Assembly: GCF_040256645.1 (NCBI RefSeq)
Contig: NZ_CP158281.1
Span: 1,736,001-1,800,000 of the forward strand
Length of the DNA stretch: 64,000 nt
Source of the DNA: Brevibacterium sp. CBA3109
Lineage (GTDB): Bacteria > Actinomycetota > Actinomycetes > Actinomycetales > Brevibacteriaceae
Direction of reading: 5' to 3'
Every line of letters begins with the position of its first letter. Position 1 is the first letter of the stretch. A program made the translations under genes and the position numbers. Below the pieces are notes generated by a model. The model worked only from the letters and a program-made list of their open reading frames with translations, made no database searches and was not told where the DNA came from. Shown here piece by piece: positions 35,678-43,971 of this stretch.

Positions 35678-36910
35678 TCACTTCCCGACTGTGCCGAGAA
35701 CAGCGGTCAGCGCCGCGCGAATGCCGGTCTCCAGAGTGGTTTCGACATCGTCGGGGGCGAAGAACGGTGAGTGATTTCCTGCAGGTGGTTCCTCACCGTC
35801 GAATTTGGCAGGGGAGTACCCTCCGAAGAACCAGTAGACGTAGGGCACGTCGATGTCGTCGCCGAATGCTCCGAAGTCCTCGCTGCCCGTCACAGCTTGG
35901 TCCAGGTGAACCTGGTCCTCCCCGAGCTCGGCTCCGAGCACGTCGAGGAACTGGTCTGTGGCTGCCGGATCGTTGTAACAGCGCGGGAAGCGGTACATCT
36001 CTTCGATGATGGGCTCTGGGGCTCCGGATGCCGCAGCCTCTGCCACGATGATCCGTTCGACGCGGTCGAGGACGACGGCGCGGACGTCCTCGTTGAAGGT
36101 GCGGATATTGAGTTTGAATTCGGCGGAGTCTGGAATGATGTTCTCCTTCAGCCCGCCGTGGAATGTCCCCACTGTGACCACGGCCATGTCGCGACCAGAG
36201 ATCTCTCGCGACACGATGCTCTGGAGGCGAGTGATCATATAGGCGCCGAGGACGATCGGGTCGACTGAGCTCTCGGGCTGCGAACCGTGGGCCTGTTTGC
36301 CCCTGACCGTGACCTTGAGGCAGTCGGACATCGCCATCGCGGTTCCCTTGGCCACGTAGATGTGTCCGGCCTTGCCGGGCCACACGTGCTGGCCGTAGAT
36401 GACCTCTGGCTTGACGATCGAATCCCAGAGTCCGTCATCGAGCATCGCTCGCGCTCCTGCTCCGGTTTCCTCGCCCGGTTGGAAGAGCATGATCACGGTC
36501 CCAGACCACAGATCCTTGTGCTCGACCAGATAGCGGGCAAGGTAGAGCCCCACTGTGATGTGCGTGTCGTGACCGCAGCCGTGCATCACCTTCGATGTCG
36601 TTCCGTCGGGGAGAGTTCCCTCTGCGGTCGACGCGTAGTCGTAACCGGTGTCTTCGGAAATCGGCAGACCGTCGATGTCGGCACGGTAGGCCACAACTGG
36701 CCCCTGACCGTTTTCTATGACGCCGACGACTCCGGTTCCGCCGAAGGTTTGAGCTTCAAGGCCGAGCCCTTCGAGGTTGGCGGCGATGGTCGCGGCAGTC
36801 TGGGTCTCCTGCATGGACAGTTCGGGGCTGCGGTGGAAGTCCTTGTAGTCAGCAACCGTCTGAGCGAGGTTGGCGGAGATGGCGTCACGGAGGGTGGTGT
36901 TGAGCGACAT
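35678..36910 (-). CDS. M20D amidohydrolase (hippurate/IAA-amino-acid hydrolase type)
   Basis: Metal-dependent hydrolase of 410 residues. The M20D motifs are MHGCGHDTH (C112 and H114 as metal ligands) and FQPGEETGAGA (E147 and E148). The family cleaves N-acyl amino acids such as hippurate or indoleacetyl-amino acids. The ATG has AAAGGA with good spacing. It sits between the membrane proteins and the amidase in one operon. A small hairpin lies just upstream (36944-36961). Confidence 0.9.
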   Translation of the reverse strand: MSLNTTLRDAISANLAQTVADYKDFHRSPELSMQETQTAATIAANLEGLGLEAQTFGGTGVVGVIENGQGPVVAYRADIDGLPISEDTGYDYASTAEGTLPDGTTSKVMHGCGHDTHITVGLYLARYLVEHKDLWSGTVIMLFQPGEETGAGARAMLDDGLWDSIVKPEVIYGQHVWPGKAGHIYVAKGTAMAMSDCLKVTVRGKQAHGSQPESSVDPIVLGAYMITRLQSIVSREISGRDMAVVTVGTFHGGLKENIIPDSAEFKLNIRTFNEDVRAVVLDRVERIIVAEAAASGAPEPIIEEMYRFPRCYNDPAATDQFLDVLGAELGEDQVHLDQAVTGSEDFGAFGDDIDVPYVYWFFGGYSPAKFDGEEPPAGNHSPFFAPDDVETTLETGIRAALTAVLGTVGK

Positions 36911-36943
36911 GATGTCCTTTCATGATGAGTGTCTTCGATGATC

Positions 36944-36961
36944 CCAGGTACGCGAACCTGG
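36944..36961 (-). promoter_or_regulatory. Hairpin inside the amide operon
   Basis: CCAGGT and ACCTGG arms around a 6-nt loop, in the 66-bp gap between the second membrane protein and the M20D gene. It may set relative expression of transporter and enzymes. Confidence 0.4.
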
Positions 36962-36976
36962 TGAGTGAGCCGATCC

Positions 36977-37711
36977 TCAGTTGATTCCGACGCTGTCGGC
37001 GCCGCCCGTTCCCTTCGTGTATGTGAGGGCCTTGTTGCGAGTGAACCAGGTGATCACGATTGTCAGTAGGACCACGATGGCCACATCGCCTGGGGCAAGC
37101 ACGGGAACCAGTGGGATGAGGATGAGAATGACCACGGCAGCAAGGCCGAGGGCAATGATGCTCGACTTGACCTGTTTGAGCGAAACGATGAGCTGGACCG
37201 TGACGCCTCCGAGGATCGCCGGCAGGATATAGAGCTTTGCGACCAGCGTCACAGGTTCGGGAATGATCGCCACGAGCCAGGTGCCGAGGATACCGACGAA
37301 GAGGACCATGGACGCCACATGGATCAGCGCTGCTCCGCAGATGGCCATCGTTGCCGCATACTCTCCCTTCCGCGTGCCAGGTTTCACTCCGAGCGTGCCC
37401 TGGGCGACGATCGCCGAGGGCAGGAGCTTGTTTGCGACGTTGCCGATGAGAAAGGCCTGGTACATGCCGGCAGGACCGAGGATCGGGAAGTAGGTCAGGG
37501 GCTCGACGATGTAGAACACACCGTAGACGGCGAAGACCGCGAGGAAGGCCTTGAGGATATCGCCGAAATCGACGTCGGCATGAGCGACGAAGAGAAGATA
37601 GAAGGGCACCGAGGTGGCGATGAGGAACGCGATGAACAGCGTGATCGATCCCCACTTCGTGGTGGTTCGCTCGAAGGCCTCATGCGAGGGTGATGTGATG
37701 ATGTTCGACAT
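36977..37711 (-). CDS. Uncharacterised multispan membrane protein, probable transporter subunit
   Basis: A 244-residue integral membrane protein with about six helices. The segment GPAGMYQAFLIGNVANKLLP near the middle resembles the gate-type half-helix signature of YjiG-like carriers. The ATG at 37711 has GAGGAG 6 nt upstream, better than an upstream start inside the preceding gene. It lies 10 bp after the DUF5058 gene. The two proteins look like a heteromeric transporter feeding the two hydrolases downstream. This role is inferred from the operon. Confidence 0.7.
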   Translation of the reverse strand: MSNIITSPSHEAFERTTTKWGSITLFIAFLIATSVPFYLLFVAHADVDFGDILKAFLAVFAVYGVFYIVEPLTYFPILGPAGMYQAFLIGNVANKLLPSAIVAQGTLGVKPGTRKGEYAATMAICGAALIHVASMVLFVGILGTWLVAIIPEPVTLVAKLYILPAILGGVTVQLIVSLKQVKSSIIALGLAAVVILILIPLVPVLAPGDVAIVVLLTIVITWFTRNKALTYTKGTGGADSVGIN

Positions 37712-37721
37712 GGTTTTCTCC

Positions 37722-38468
37722 TCAGGCTTCCGGGATTCCGAGGCCGGCATAGTGGGCGAAGTAGGCCGCGATGAGTCCCCCCAGCAGAGAGATGCCCAGG
37801 CCCCATTCCTTCAGCCATGGCATCTTCAAAATGTGTGCGAGGAAGAGACAGATCGACATCACCACTGCGGAGACGAGAACGGCGATGACGTGCGTCGGTG
37901 ATTTGGGGATCTCCCGAAAGGTCAGAGCTGCGAACGCTGCAAGCAAGGCTGCGCCGGGAATGATCGACATCAGAGCCGGATTGACCTTCTCGAGCTTATT
38001 GGTGCTGCGCTTGAAGACCGGCGTCAGGATCAGTGTGGAGATCATCCATCCCGCACCCGAGAGGCTCATGGCCATCAGCGACACGATGAATACCCCGCGG
38101 GTGAAGGTTTCATCCCCGAGGTTCGCTCCCATGGTGCCTGCCGCAATCGAAGCCGACGCGACCTCGGTGGCTGCCGAGCCGATGAGTCCGACGCGCACGA
38201 TCACCGGGGGAGTGCCGAAGAGCGGGAGCAGTGCAATTGCGACGAGAACCACGGACAGTGACGGCCCGATGGCGGCAACACCGCCGGCCCGGAAGGCCGT
38301 CCTGACCTCCTTCTGGCTCATGCCCGCTGATTCAGCATTCTTCTTCACAGCGCTCATGTAGATCAGCGACTGCACCACGACCACGCACATGACCGCCAGC
38401 GCCAGAATCCAGAGCACCGGGGCATTTGCAAGACCGAGATAGTCGGCCGATTCACTTGCCATCAACAT
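37722..38468 (-). CDS. DUF5058 family membrane protein, probable transporter subunit
   Basis: A 248-residue membrane protein with about seven helices. The stretch GVAAIGPSLSVVLVAIALLP and the GSAATEVASASIAAG region are the conserved family core. The ATG at 38468 has AGGAG 7 nt upstream. It is the first gene of the operon that continues with the second membrane protein, the M20D hydrolase and the amidase. DUF5058 has no characterised member known to me. A two-subunit importer for N-acyl amino acids or other amides is the simplest reading. Confidence 0.75.
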   Translation of the reverse strand: MLMASESADYLGLANAPVLWILALAVMCVVVVQSLIYMSAVKKNAESAGMSQKEVRTAFRAGGVAAIGPSLSVVLVAIALLPLFGTPPVIVRVGLIGSAATEVASASIAAGTMGANLGDETFTRGVFIVSLMAMSLSGAGWMISTLILTPVFKRSTNKLEKVNPALMSIIPGAALLAAFAALTFREIPKSPTHVIAVLVSAVVMSICLFLAHILKMPWLKEWGLGISLLGGLIAAYFAHYAGLGIPEA

Positions 38469-38691
38469 AGCCAGGCTCCTCACTTCCTTGTCGGAGTAGC
38501 TCACAGCGACCGACCCACCTCGTTGGGGTCCGACTCACTAGTCTTCGTAACATAACCCGAGACGGGCCCTGATGGACGTTCTTTGAAGAGACTTCCCGAT
38601 TGGCGAGAACAGACTTCTCAATGCTGACCATCATCGAATTCGATGAGTATCGTCAAGAGGACATCATCAACGTGAAGGACGACGGCGAACA

Positions 38692-39315
38692 ATGGATCAC
38701 CCGCGCATCTACAGCTATCTCGACCGGGCAGAGATCTGCTGGGCAATCGCACTGTCACGAGTCTCCGAAGCGGACCTTGACTCGTCGAGCGGATGTCTGG
38801 AGTGGAGCAATGAGCAGCTGATCAACCATCTCATCGGCGGGGGATTGCGTTATGAGGCACTGCTTGCTCAGGCCCCACCTGCTGAGGTGGAGGCCACACG
38901 GGGGCAGAACCACCTCGGCGAGGATCGACTTGAATCGTTCTGGACGCATGAACAGGCGTTCCGAAGGATGGCGGGGGAGTGTGACCTCAACGCCGAAGTT
39001 CCCCACCGGATCGGGCCGATATCCGGACACCAACTTGTGAAGATGCGCATCCTCGAACTGGCCCTCCATGCTGCCGATCTCTCTGTAGGCACCGGCGATG
39101 AGTGGCCGATCGATGATGAGCTCGCTGAGTTCATTGACAGGCGACTGGGTAAGCTGATTGTGCAACTGGGTTCTGCTGGGGGCTATGCACCTCCGCAGCC
39201 GGGCGTCGGTGCTGGTGAACGTGCTCACGCCTCACGCGCTCAGCGAGTGCTGAACATCTCCGGGCGTGGAGCCGCTGTCAACGCCGTGTTGCCGCCACAT
39301 AGGGGTGGCCGATGA
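38692..39315 (+). CDS. Mycothiol-dependent maleylpyruvate isomerase/DinB-like protein
   Basis: A 207-residue protein of the DinB/MDMPI superfamily. An N-terminal four-helix bundle includes WSNEQLINHLIGGG (about 44-57) and LELALHAADLS (about 123-133). The histidines there fit a metal site, and a shorter C-terminal part follows. Proteins like this use mycothiol in Actinobacteria, though many have unknown substrates. The ATG lacks a strong ribosome binding site. The C-terminal ~30 residues look low in conservation and the true end may differ. Confidence 0.7.
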   Translation: MDHPRIYSYLDRAEICWAIALSRVSEADLDSSSGCLEWSNEQLINHLIGGGLRYEALLAQAPPAEVEATRGQNHLGEDRLESFWTHEQAFRRMAGECDLNAEVPHRIGPISGHQLVKMRILELALHAADLSVGTGDEWPIDDELAEFIDRRLGKLIVQLGSAGGYAPPQPGVGAGERAHASRAQRVLNISGRGAAVNAVLPPHRGGR

Positions 39316-39739
39316 CCTGGCTGTCGGGGGACTGTCCAGCATGTATCCAGACTGGAGCGGACTGTGTCCGAGGCCGACTTCGAAAGAGCTGAGCCTGGAC
39401 GAGGCCATGATGCTTCATCCGGGCCGATCAGATACGTCGTAGTGAACGTTCGTTAAAATTGGTAATCGGCTCACGAGCTGTTCACCCAGCCGCCACGGGA
39501 ATCCGATCGCGAGGCGCGGTCAGCGCGTGAGCCAGAGGCGCAAGTCTACAAAGAAGATACGAAGAAGATCAGATCAGGTCGGGACGATGCCGAGCCGGGA
39601 GGGGTGGCAAATACCATTACTTAACATAATGTATATTATCGGCGTTACGCATATAAGTCAGCAGAGTGAGCACACAGCGCACATGTCCGACTACTCGAAC
39701 TCATATCCTGCAGATCAGATTCATGGAGCACCTATGGCA
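39316..39739. other. Gene-free stretch with an AT-rich segment
   Basis: No protein-coding frame is supported. Bases 39608-39658 are much more AT-rich than their surroundings and contain promoter-like TATTAT. A hairpin follows at 39740-39775, which mainly serves the Rpf gene. Confidence 0.4.
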
Positions 39740-39775
39740 ACGGCCGCGGGTGGCTCGTGTGCCATCCGCGGCCGT
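39740..39775 (-). terminator. Hairpin after the Rpf-domain gene
   Basis: A 15-bp stem with one G-T wobble (39740-39754 with 39761-39775) and a TCGTGT loop, 64 bp past the stop codon. Confidence 0.7.
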
Positions 39776-39839
39776 CACTGTGCGCAACGTGTCAGTGCTG
39801 AACGAGTGTCAGCGAACTGCGTCTGCGCCAGCGGTCGAC

Positions 39840-40286
39840 TCAGCTGCCGCCGAGTCCGACCTTGCCGTCATCCTTGGATCCGCTGTCGTCCTTGGACCCG
39901 TCACCGTCGTCTGCGGCGCCATTGGCCTTCGTCAGACCAGCTTCTTCACCGCAGACCGGCCAGGCGCCCGGCCCCTGCTCCTTGAGAGTCTTCTGTGCAA
40001 CGTCGATCTGCTCAGCCTTGCTGGCCTTGTGAGGCATACCCTCACCGCCGAACGCCTTCCAGGTCTGCTTCGAGAACTGCAGACCACCGTAGTAGCCATT
40101 GCCGGTGTTGATGTGCCAGTCACCGCCGGACTCGCACTCGGCGACCTTGTCCCAGACGCCATCCGAGGACTGAGTCCCAGTGGAGGCCTGGGCCGGGCCG
40201 CTCACTCCCGTCAGTCCGGCGGCGGCGACCGCGCCGGCTCCTGCGACGAGTGCGACCTTGCGGAGGCTTGTGCTGTAGAGGTTCAC
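39840..40286 (-). CDS. Secreted Rpf-domain (transglycosylase-like) protein
   Basis: Muralytic enzyme of the resuscitation-promoting-factor type, 148 residues. A signal peptide ends at PAQA with cleavage near residue 34. The Rpf domain follows ([19 protein letters not shown] to about residue 112). E52 in AECESGG is the catalytic glutamate. C51 and the later cysteine in WPVCGEE form the usual disulfide. The tail is a D/G/S/K-rich low-complexity segment. The GTG at 40286 has GGAG 8 nt upstream and is preferred to a start 27 bp earlier. A GTAACG element lies upstream. Confidence 0.88.
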   Translation of the reverse strand: MNLYSTSLRKVALVAGAGAVAAAGLTGVSGPAQASTGTQSSDGVWDKVAECESGGDWHINTGNGYYGGLQFSKQTWKAFGGEGMPHKASKAEQIDVAQKTLKEQGPGAWPVCGEEAGLTKANGAADDGDGSKDDSGSKDDGKVGLGGS

Positions 40287-40489
40287 TGTGTCATCTCCGT
40301 AATACGACTGCATTTCGGTTCTGCAACTCGGTCGTTACCGAGCCGTTATATACCGTAGTGGATCTGACATCGCTAGTGAACCGGAAAACCACGCCTCAGC
40401 GCTCAGAATCGACTCCCAGAAGTCACAACGCGAACTGAACGCGCGGCTCCTGAGTTCGGCTCCATGACTGCGTTTGACTCCCCCGCCGA
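40287..40489. promoter_or_regulatory. Upstream region of the Rpf gene
   Basis: Contains on the minus strand a perfect hairpin/dyad, CTCGGT-AACG-ACCGAG (40331-40346), whose left arm makes GGTAACG. A similar GGTAACGATC lies before the RlpA-like gene. A control by an MtrA-type regulator is possible. No ydaO-type riboswitch is evident. Confidence 0.4.
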
Positions 40490-40623
40490 CGGGATCCCCT
40501 CGCCGACGATTCGCTCACCGTCGTGGCCTGTGCCGGGCCCGCGGTCGATGAAGCGATCGACGTGGGCCATGACAGCCCGGTAGTGCACGATGACGAGGAC
40601 CTCTCGCTTGCCGTCTGGACACA
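40490..40623 (-). pseudogene. UvrA-like protein, C-terminal remnant
   Basis: The minus-strand frame reads VLVIVHYRAVMAHVDRF followed by IDRGPGTGHDGERIVGEG. This is the signature after Walker B in UvrA-like (UvrA2/drug-resistance) ABC proteins, where the family has VIVIEHHxAVMAHAD and IDLGPGAGHDGG. Only about 45 codons are recognisable. No start codon, P-loop or zinc fingers remain. It is a decayed end of a gene whose rest is lost. Confidence 0.65.
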
Positions 40624-40640
40624 GGGTGGAATTTCTCGAT

Positions 40641-40937
40641 TCCTGACGGGCCGAAGCTCATTCTGATTGATGAACGTGGACAGGTCGTGATCTCCTTCGG
40701 TGCCACCGCCACGACAACGAGAGGGCGAGAGTCCCCCGAGTTCGCGCAATCAGGTGCTTAAAGTGCCCAAAGATGAGAATCCGACTGGGAAGCTGATATC
40801 CGTGATCGGCAGGTTACGCCGACGGAACTGGGCCATGGACCTCTTAAACAGACGATCGAATTCTCTGTCGATCCGGTCGCGCACGCATCGCAGGAGAACC
40901 AGCTGCTGGACAGGCACCTGGTCGCTCCTGGACGCGT
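40641..40937. other. Gene-free stretch beside the UvrA remnant
   Basis: About 300 bp between the remnant and the permease gene. No frame with recognisable motifs; probably part of the same decayed region. Confidence 0.35.
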
Positions 40938-42482
40938 TCACCCTTCGTGGACTCCCTGGGTCAGGGTCTCCCCACGGAAGTACCCGGGACTCATGCGGGA
41001 TTGGATGATCATGATGATTACGCCCAGGAGCAGGACTCCGATGCCCAACACGAAGACCAGTCCGATGCCGAAGACCGAGGATCCTGAACCGTAGTCGGGA
41101 GCAAGGGAGTCGATCGCGGTGGTCACGAAGATCACCAGCAGGGTCACTCCCCCGACCAGCGGGAACAGGAACCTGAAGAAGAAGCTCTTCACCCCCGTGA
41201 ACAGTGACCGGCGGAAATACCAGATGCAGGCCAGGCCGGTTATGCCGTAGTAGAAGCAGACCATGAGACCCAGTGCGGTGATCGTGTCCCACAGTGCGTT
41301 CTCCGACAGCAGCCGCATGACTACGTAGAAGCTGATCGCAGCCCCCGCCGAGGTGACTGTGGCCACCGATGGCGACTTGTACCGGGGTGAGATGTTGCCG
41401 TACTTCTTCGGCAGTGCTCCGTAGTGGCCCATGGCCAGGATCGTGCGAGAGGGTGAGACCATCGTCGACTGCAGCGACGCCACTGAGCTCGAGAGGACGG
41501 CGATCGAGACGAGCACGGCGAAGGGTCCCATCACAGGTCCCGCGAGGGCTGCGAAGATGGATTCCTGGTTCTCCGGGTTCCCTGCGCCCAATCCGCCTGT
41601 GCCGACTCCGGCGAAGGAGATGACGGCGACGGTGCAGGCGAGGTAGATGATGACGATGGCGACGATCGTGAGCATCGCGGCCCGGCCGGGAGTTTTCTCC
41701 GGGCCCTTCGCCTCTTCGTTCATGGTGATGACGGTGTCCCAGCCCCAGAAGAGGAAGATCGACAGGGACACTGCCGCTGCGACCGTGGAGAAATCACCGG
41801 CGGCGGCGGGGTTGAACCAACCGAGTTCGACCGGTGTCGGATCGAAGGCGGTGCCGTTGGACACGTGGACGAATGCCGCAATGACGAACCAGCCGAGGGC
41901 AAGGACCTGGAACGCGACAAGCCAGACCTGGATCTTCTGGGTGGCTTCGACTCCGCGGTAGGAGATCCACGCGGCGGCCGCAGTCAGAATGATGGTGACG
42001 GGAATGTTGATCCACAGCACTCGCGTCAGGTCGGCGATCCCGGGGTCGCCGAAGATCTGAGCCAGCAGCAGAAACAGAAAATCCACGGCCACGGCGGCCA
42101 GGTTCGACAACACCAGGACTGTAGCTGAGATCAGCCCCCAACCTCCCATCCACCCGAGCCAGGGTCCGAAGGCACGGGTCGCCCAGGTGAAGGTGGTGCC
42201 GGAATCGGGCATGGCAGTGTTGAGTTCGCGGTAGCCGAAGACAACGAGCAGCATCGGAACGAAGCCGATGAGCAGAATCGCCGGGGTGTGGACTCCGACC
42301 TGCGAGATCGTTGGCCCCAGACCCGAGGTCAGCGTGTAGGCAGGAGCGATACATGAGATGCCGATGATGGCACCGCCTATGGCGCCGATCTTGCCCGCGG
42401 ACAGCCCCTTGGAGCTCAGGCCCGAGCCGGAGCCAGCAGACGGACTTCCTTCCGAGCCGGGAGGTGAAGTTGCCGAGGTCAT
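40938..42482 (-). CDS. APC-family amino acid/amine permease
   Basis: A 514-residue transporter with about twelve membrane helices. The first helix GAIGGAIIGISCIAPAYTLTS has the APC-type unwound glycine-rich motif. The N-terminal ~30 residues are a Gly/Ser-rich cytosolic tail. Its gene follows the flavin amine oxidase by 34 bp, with three 11-bp tandem repeats in the gap. Import of an amine such as putrescine or tyramine for that oxidase is inferred. Confidence 0.88.
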   Translation of the reverse strand: MTSATSPPGSEGSPSAGSGSGLSSKGLSAGKIGAIGGAIIGISCIAPAYTLTSGLGPTISQVGVHTPAILLIGFVPMLLVVFGYRELNTAMPDSGTTFTWATRAFGPWLGWMGGWGLISATVLVLSNLAAVAVDFLFLLLAQIFGDPGIADLTRVLWINIPVTIILTAAAAWISYRGVEATQKIQVWLVAFQVLALGWFVIAAFVHVSNGTAFDPTPVELGWFNPAAAGDFSTVAAAVSLSIFLFWGWDTVITMNEEAKGPEKTPGRAAMLTIVAIVIIYLACTVAVISFAGVGTGGLGAGNPENQESIFAALAGPVMGPFAVLVSIAVLSSSVASLQSTMVSPSRTILAMGHYGALPKKYGNISPRYKSPSVATVTSAGAAISFYVVMRLLSENALWDTITALGLMVCFYYGITGLACIWYFRRSLFTGVKSFFFRFLFPLVGGVTLLVIFVTTAIDSLAPDYGSGSSVFGIGLVFVLGIGVLLLGVIIMIIQSRMSPGYFRGETLTQGVHEG

Positions 42483-42492
42483 CAGCTCAACC

Positions 42493-42523
42493 TTTCAGGT
42501 GCATTTCAGGTGAATTTCAGGTG
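42493..42523. repeat. Three tandem 11-bp repeats at the oxidase-permease junction
   Basis: TTTCAGGTG occurs at 42493-42501, 42504-42512 and 42515-42523. On the coding strand each copy reads CACCTGAAA. The first supplies the oxidase stop codon and the last the GAAAGG ribosome binding site of the permease. Confidence 0.75.
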
Positions 42524-43869
42524 CTCAGGATCTTTGCTGCGGTGTCCTGCCCGATCCTGATCGCACCGTCGACGTGCTGGTACCCCTGTGCTGCGATGTC
42601 CGAACTCGCGAAATGAATGGGACCGACAGGATCGTTTTGGAACCGCCCCCACCGGTGCAGTCCCCCAAGGTCGTAGCTTGTCGCATAGGCGCCTCGAGTC
42701 CATTCCTCGGCTCCGAAGTCAGAAAGGTAGAACACCTCGGGCTCCAAAGCCCGTGGGCCCAGGAAATCTGCGAGTGATTCGAGAATGCGCTGTTTGCGAG
42801 TGTCCTCGTCGAGGGCGAACATGGCATCGGCGTTGACGTCGGAGATGAACCCCACGAGGGTCCCCTGTTCCTCACCGTGGTTCGTGTTGTCGTAGACCTC
42901 TTGCACGATCTGCCCAGCACCGAATCCGGTTCCGCACAGGCCGTCTTCGCGCCAGAACGGTGTCTGATACGTGGCGTGGACCTTGATCACGAGGCCCATC
43001 GACTGATGCTGATGGAAGACCTGCTGCAGGCGCGGCAGGTGCGGGGTGTAGCTGATGCGTGAGTACAGGTTCGGTGGGACGGCCACAATGACACGATTCG
43101 CTGACACGTTCATCGCATCGGTGCCCACGGTTACGGAATCCTCAGTCCACTCGATAGTGCGAACGGGGCTGTTCAGGTGAACGACGTCCTCGCCGAGTTC
43201 GGCTGCCATCTGCTCGGAGACCGACTGCATTCCTCCCACGACGCGACGGTCGAGAATGAAATGGTCATCCACGAGATGAGTGAATGATCCCGCCGAGGCG
43301 GCCATGAGGATCGCCTGCAGTGCGGAGAAGGTGGTGGCGGGCTTCGTCAGCATTCCCCCGGCAATGAACATGCCGATGTTCGCGCATGCAATCTCATCGT
43401 CCGATTGGCTGCGGAGCCAATGGTGGAAGGACACCGAATCGAGTTCTGCGGCGTCTTCGGCGTCCCATGGGGCGGTGGGTCCGATGCGGGCGGCGAGCTC
43501 GTCCAGCTGGGCGATCAGGCGTTCCATCTCTGCTTGTGTGGACTCCCCCACCGGGAACATGTCACCGCTGTAGACGGTGCGTGTGCCGTCGGGTGCGATA
43601 TAGACGCTGTCGCCCTCCCGGTAGCGCTGGTAGGTTTCTTTACCCAGCTCAGCGACGAGTTGCAGGAGTGCCGTTTGGTCCGGTGAGATCCACTGGCCAC
43701 CGATTTCGTACATCTGGCCGTCGATATGGTCGGTCCATGTCCGACCACCGACCCGGTCCCTGGCTTCGAGGACGACAACGTCTTTGCCTGCTGCCTGCAG
43801 CGTCCGGGCCGCGCTCAGGCCCGTCGGTCCGGCTCCGACGATGACCACATCGCATTGTGGATCCGACAT
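42517..43869 (-). CDS. Flavin-dependent amine oxidase (putrescine oxidase-like)
   Basis: FAD monoamine oxidase of 450 residues. The dinucleotide fold VGAGPTGLSAARTL begins at residue 11, with E35 for ribose binding, and RDRVGGRTW follows at about 37-45. A C-terminal FAD-contacting segment, HFASSDIAAQGYQHVDGAI, lies near 420-440. It would oxidise primary amines to aldehydes, ammonia and hydrogen peroxide. The ATG at 43869 has AGGAG 7 nt upstream. The permease follows and an SDR precedes it, forming a likely amine-use cluster. Confidence 0.88.
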   Translation of the reverse strand: MSDPQCDVVIVGAGPTGLSAARTLQAAGKDVVVLEARDRVGGRTWTDHIDGQMYEIGGQWISPDQTALLQLVAELGKETYQRYREGDSVYIAPDGTRTVYSGDMFPVGESTQAEMERLIAQLDELAARIGPTAPWDAEDAAELDSVSFHHWLRSQSDDEIACANIGMFIAGGMLTKPATTFSALQAILMAASAGSFTHLVDDHFILDRRVVGGMQSVSEQMAAELGEDVVHLNSPVRTIEWTEDSVTVGTDAMNVSANRVIVAVPPNLYSRISYTPHLPRLQQVFHQHQSMGLVIKVHATYQTPFWREDGLCGTGFGAGQIVQEVYDNTNHGEEQGTLVGFISDVNADAMFALDEDTRKQRILESLADFLGPRALEPEVFYLSDFGAEEWTRGAYATSYDLGGLHRWGRFQNDPVGPIHFASSDIAAQGYQHVDGAIRIGQDTAAKILST

Positions 43870-43971
43870 TCTGCACTCCTTTGAAAGTTCCGCTGTTGTG
43901 CTCACAGTATCCAGGCAACATCGGTCTGCCAAGGCGCGGTCGGGATTGTCTGCGGCGGTGCGAAATCGGTT

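Noticed and set aside
40287..40440. Possible ydaO (c-di-AMP) riboswitch before the Rpf gene
   Set aside because: The leader is too short between the likely promoter and the start, and the conserved ydaO helices and GG-rich loops are not visible.
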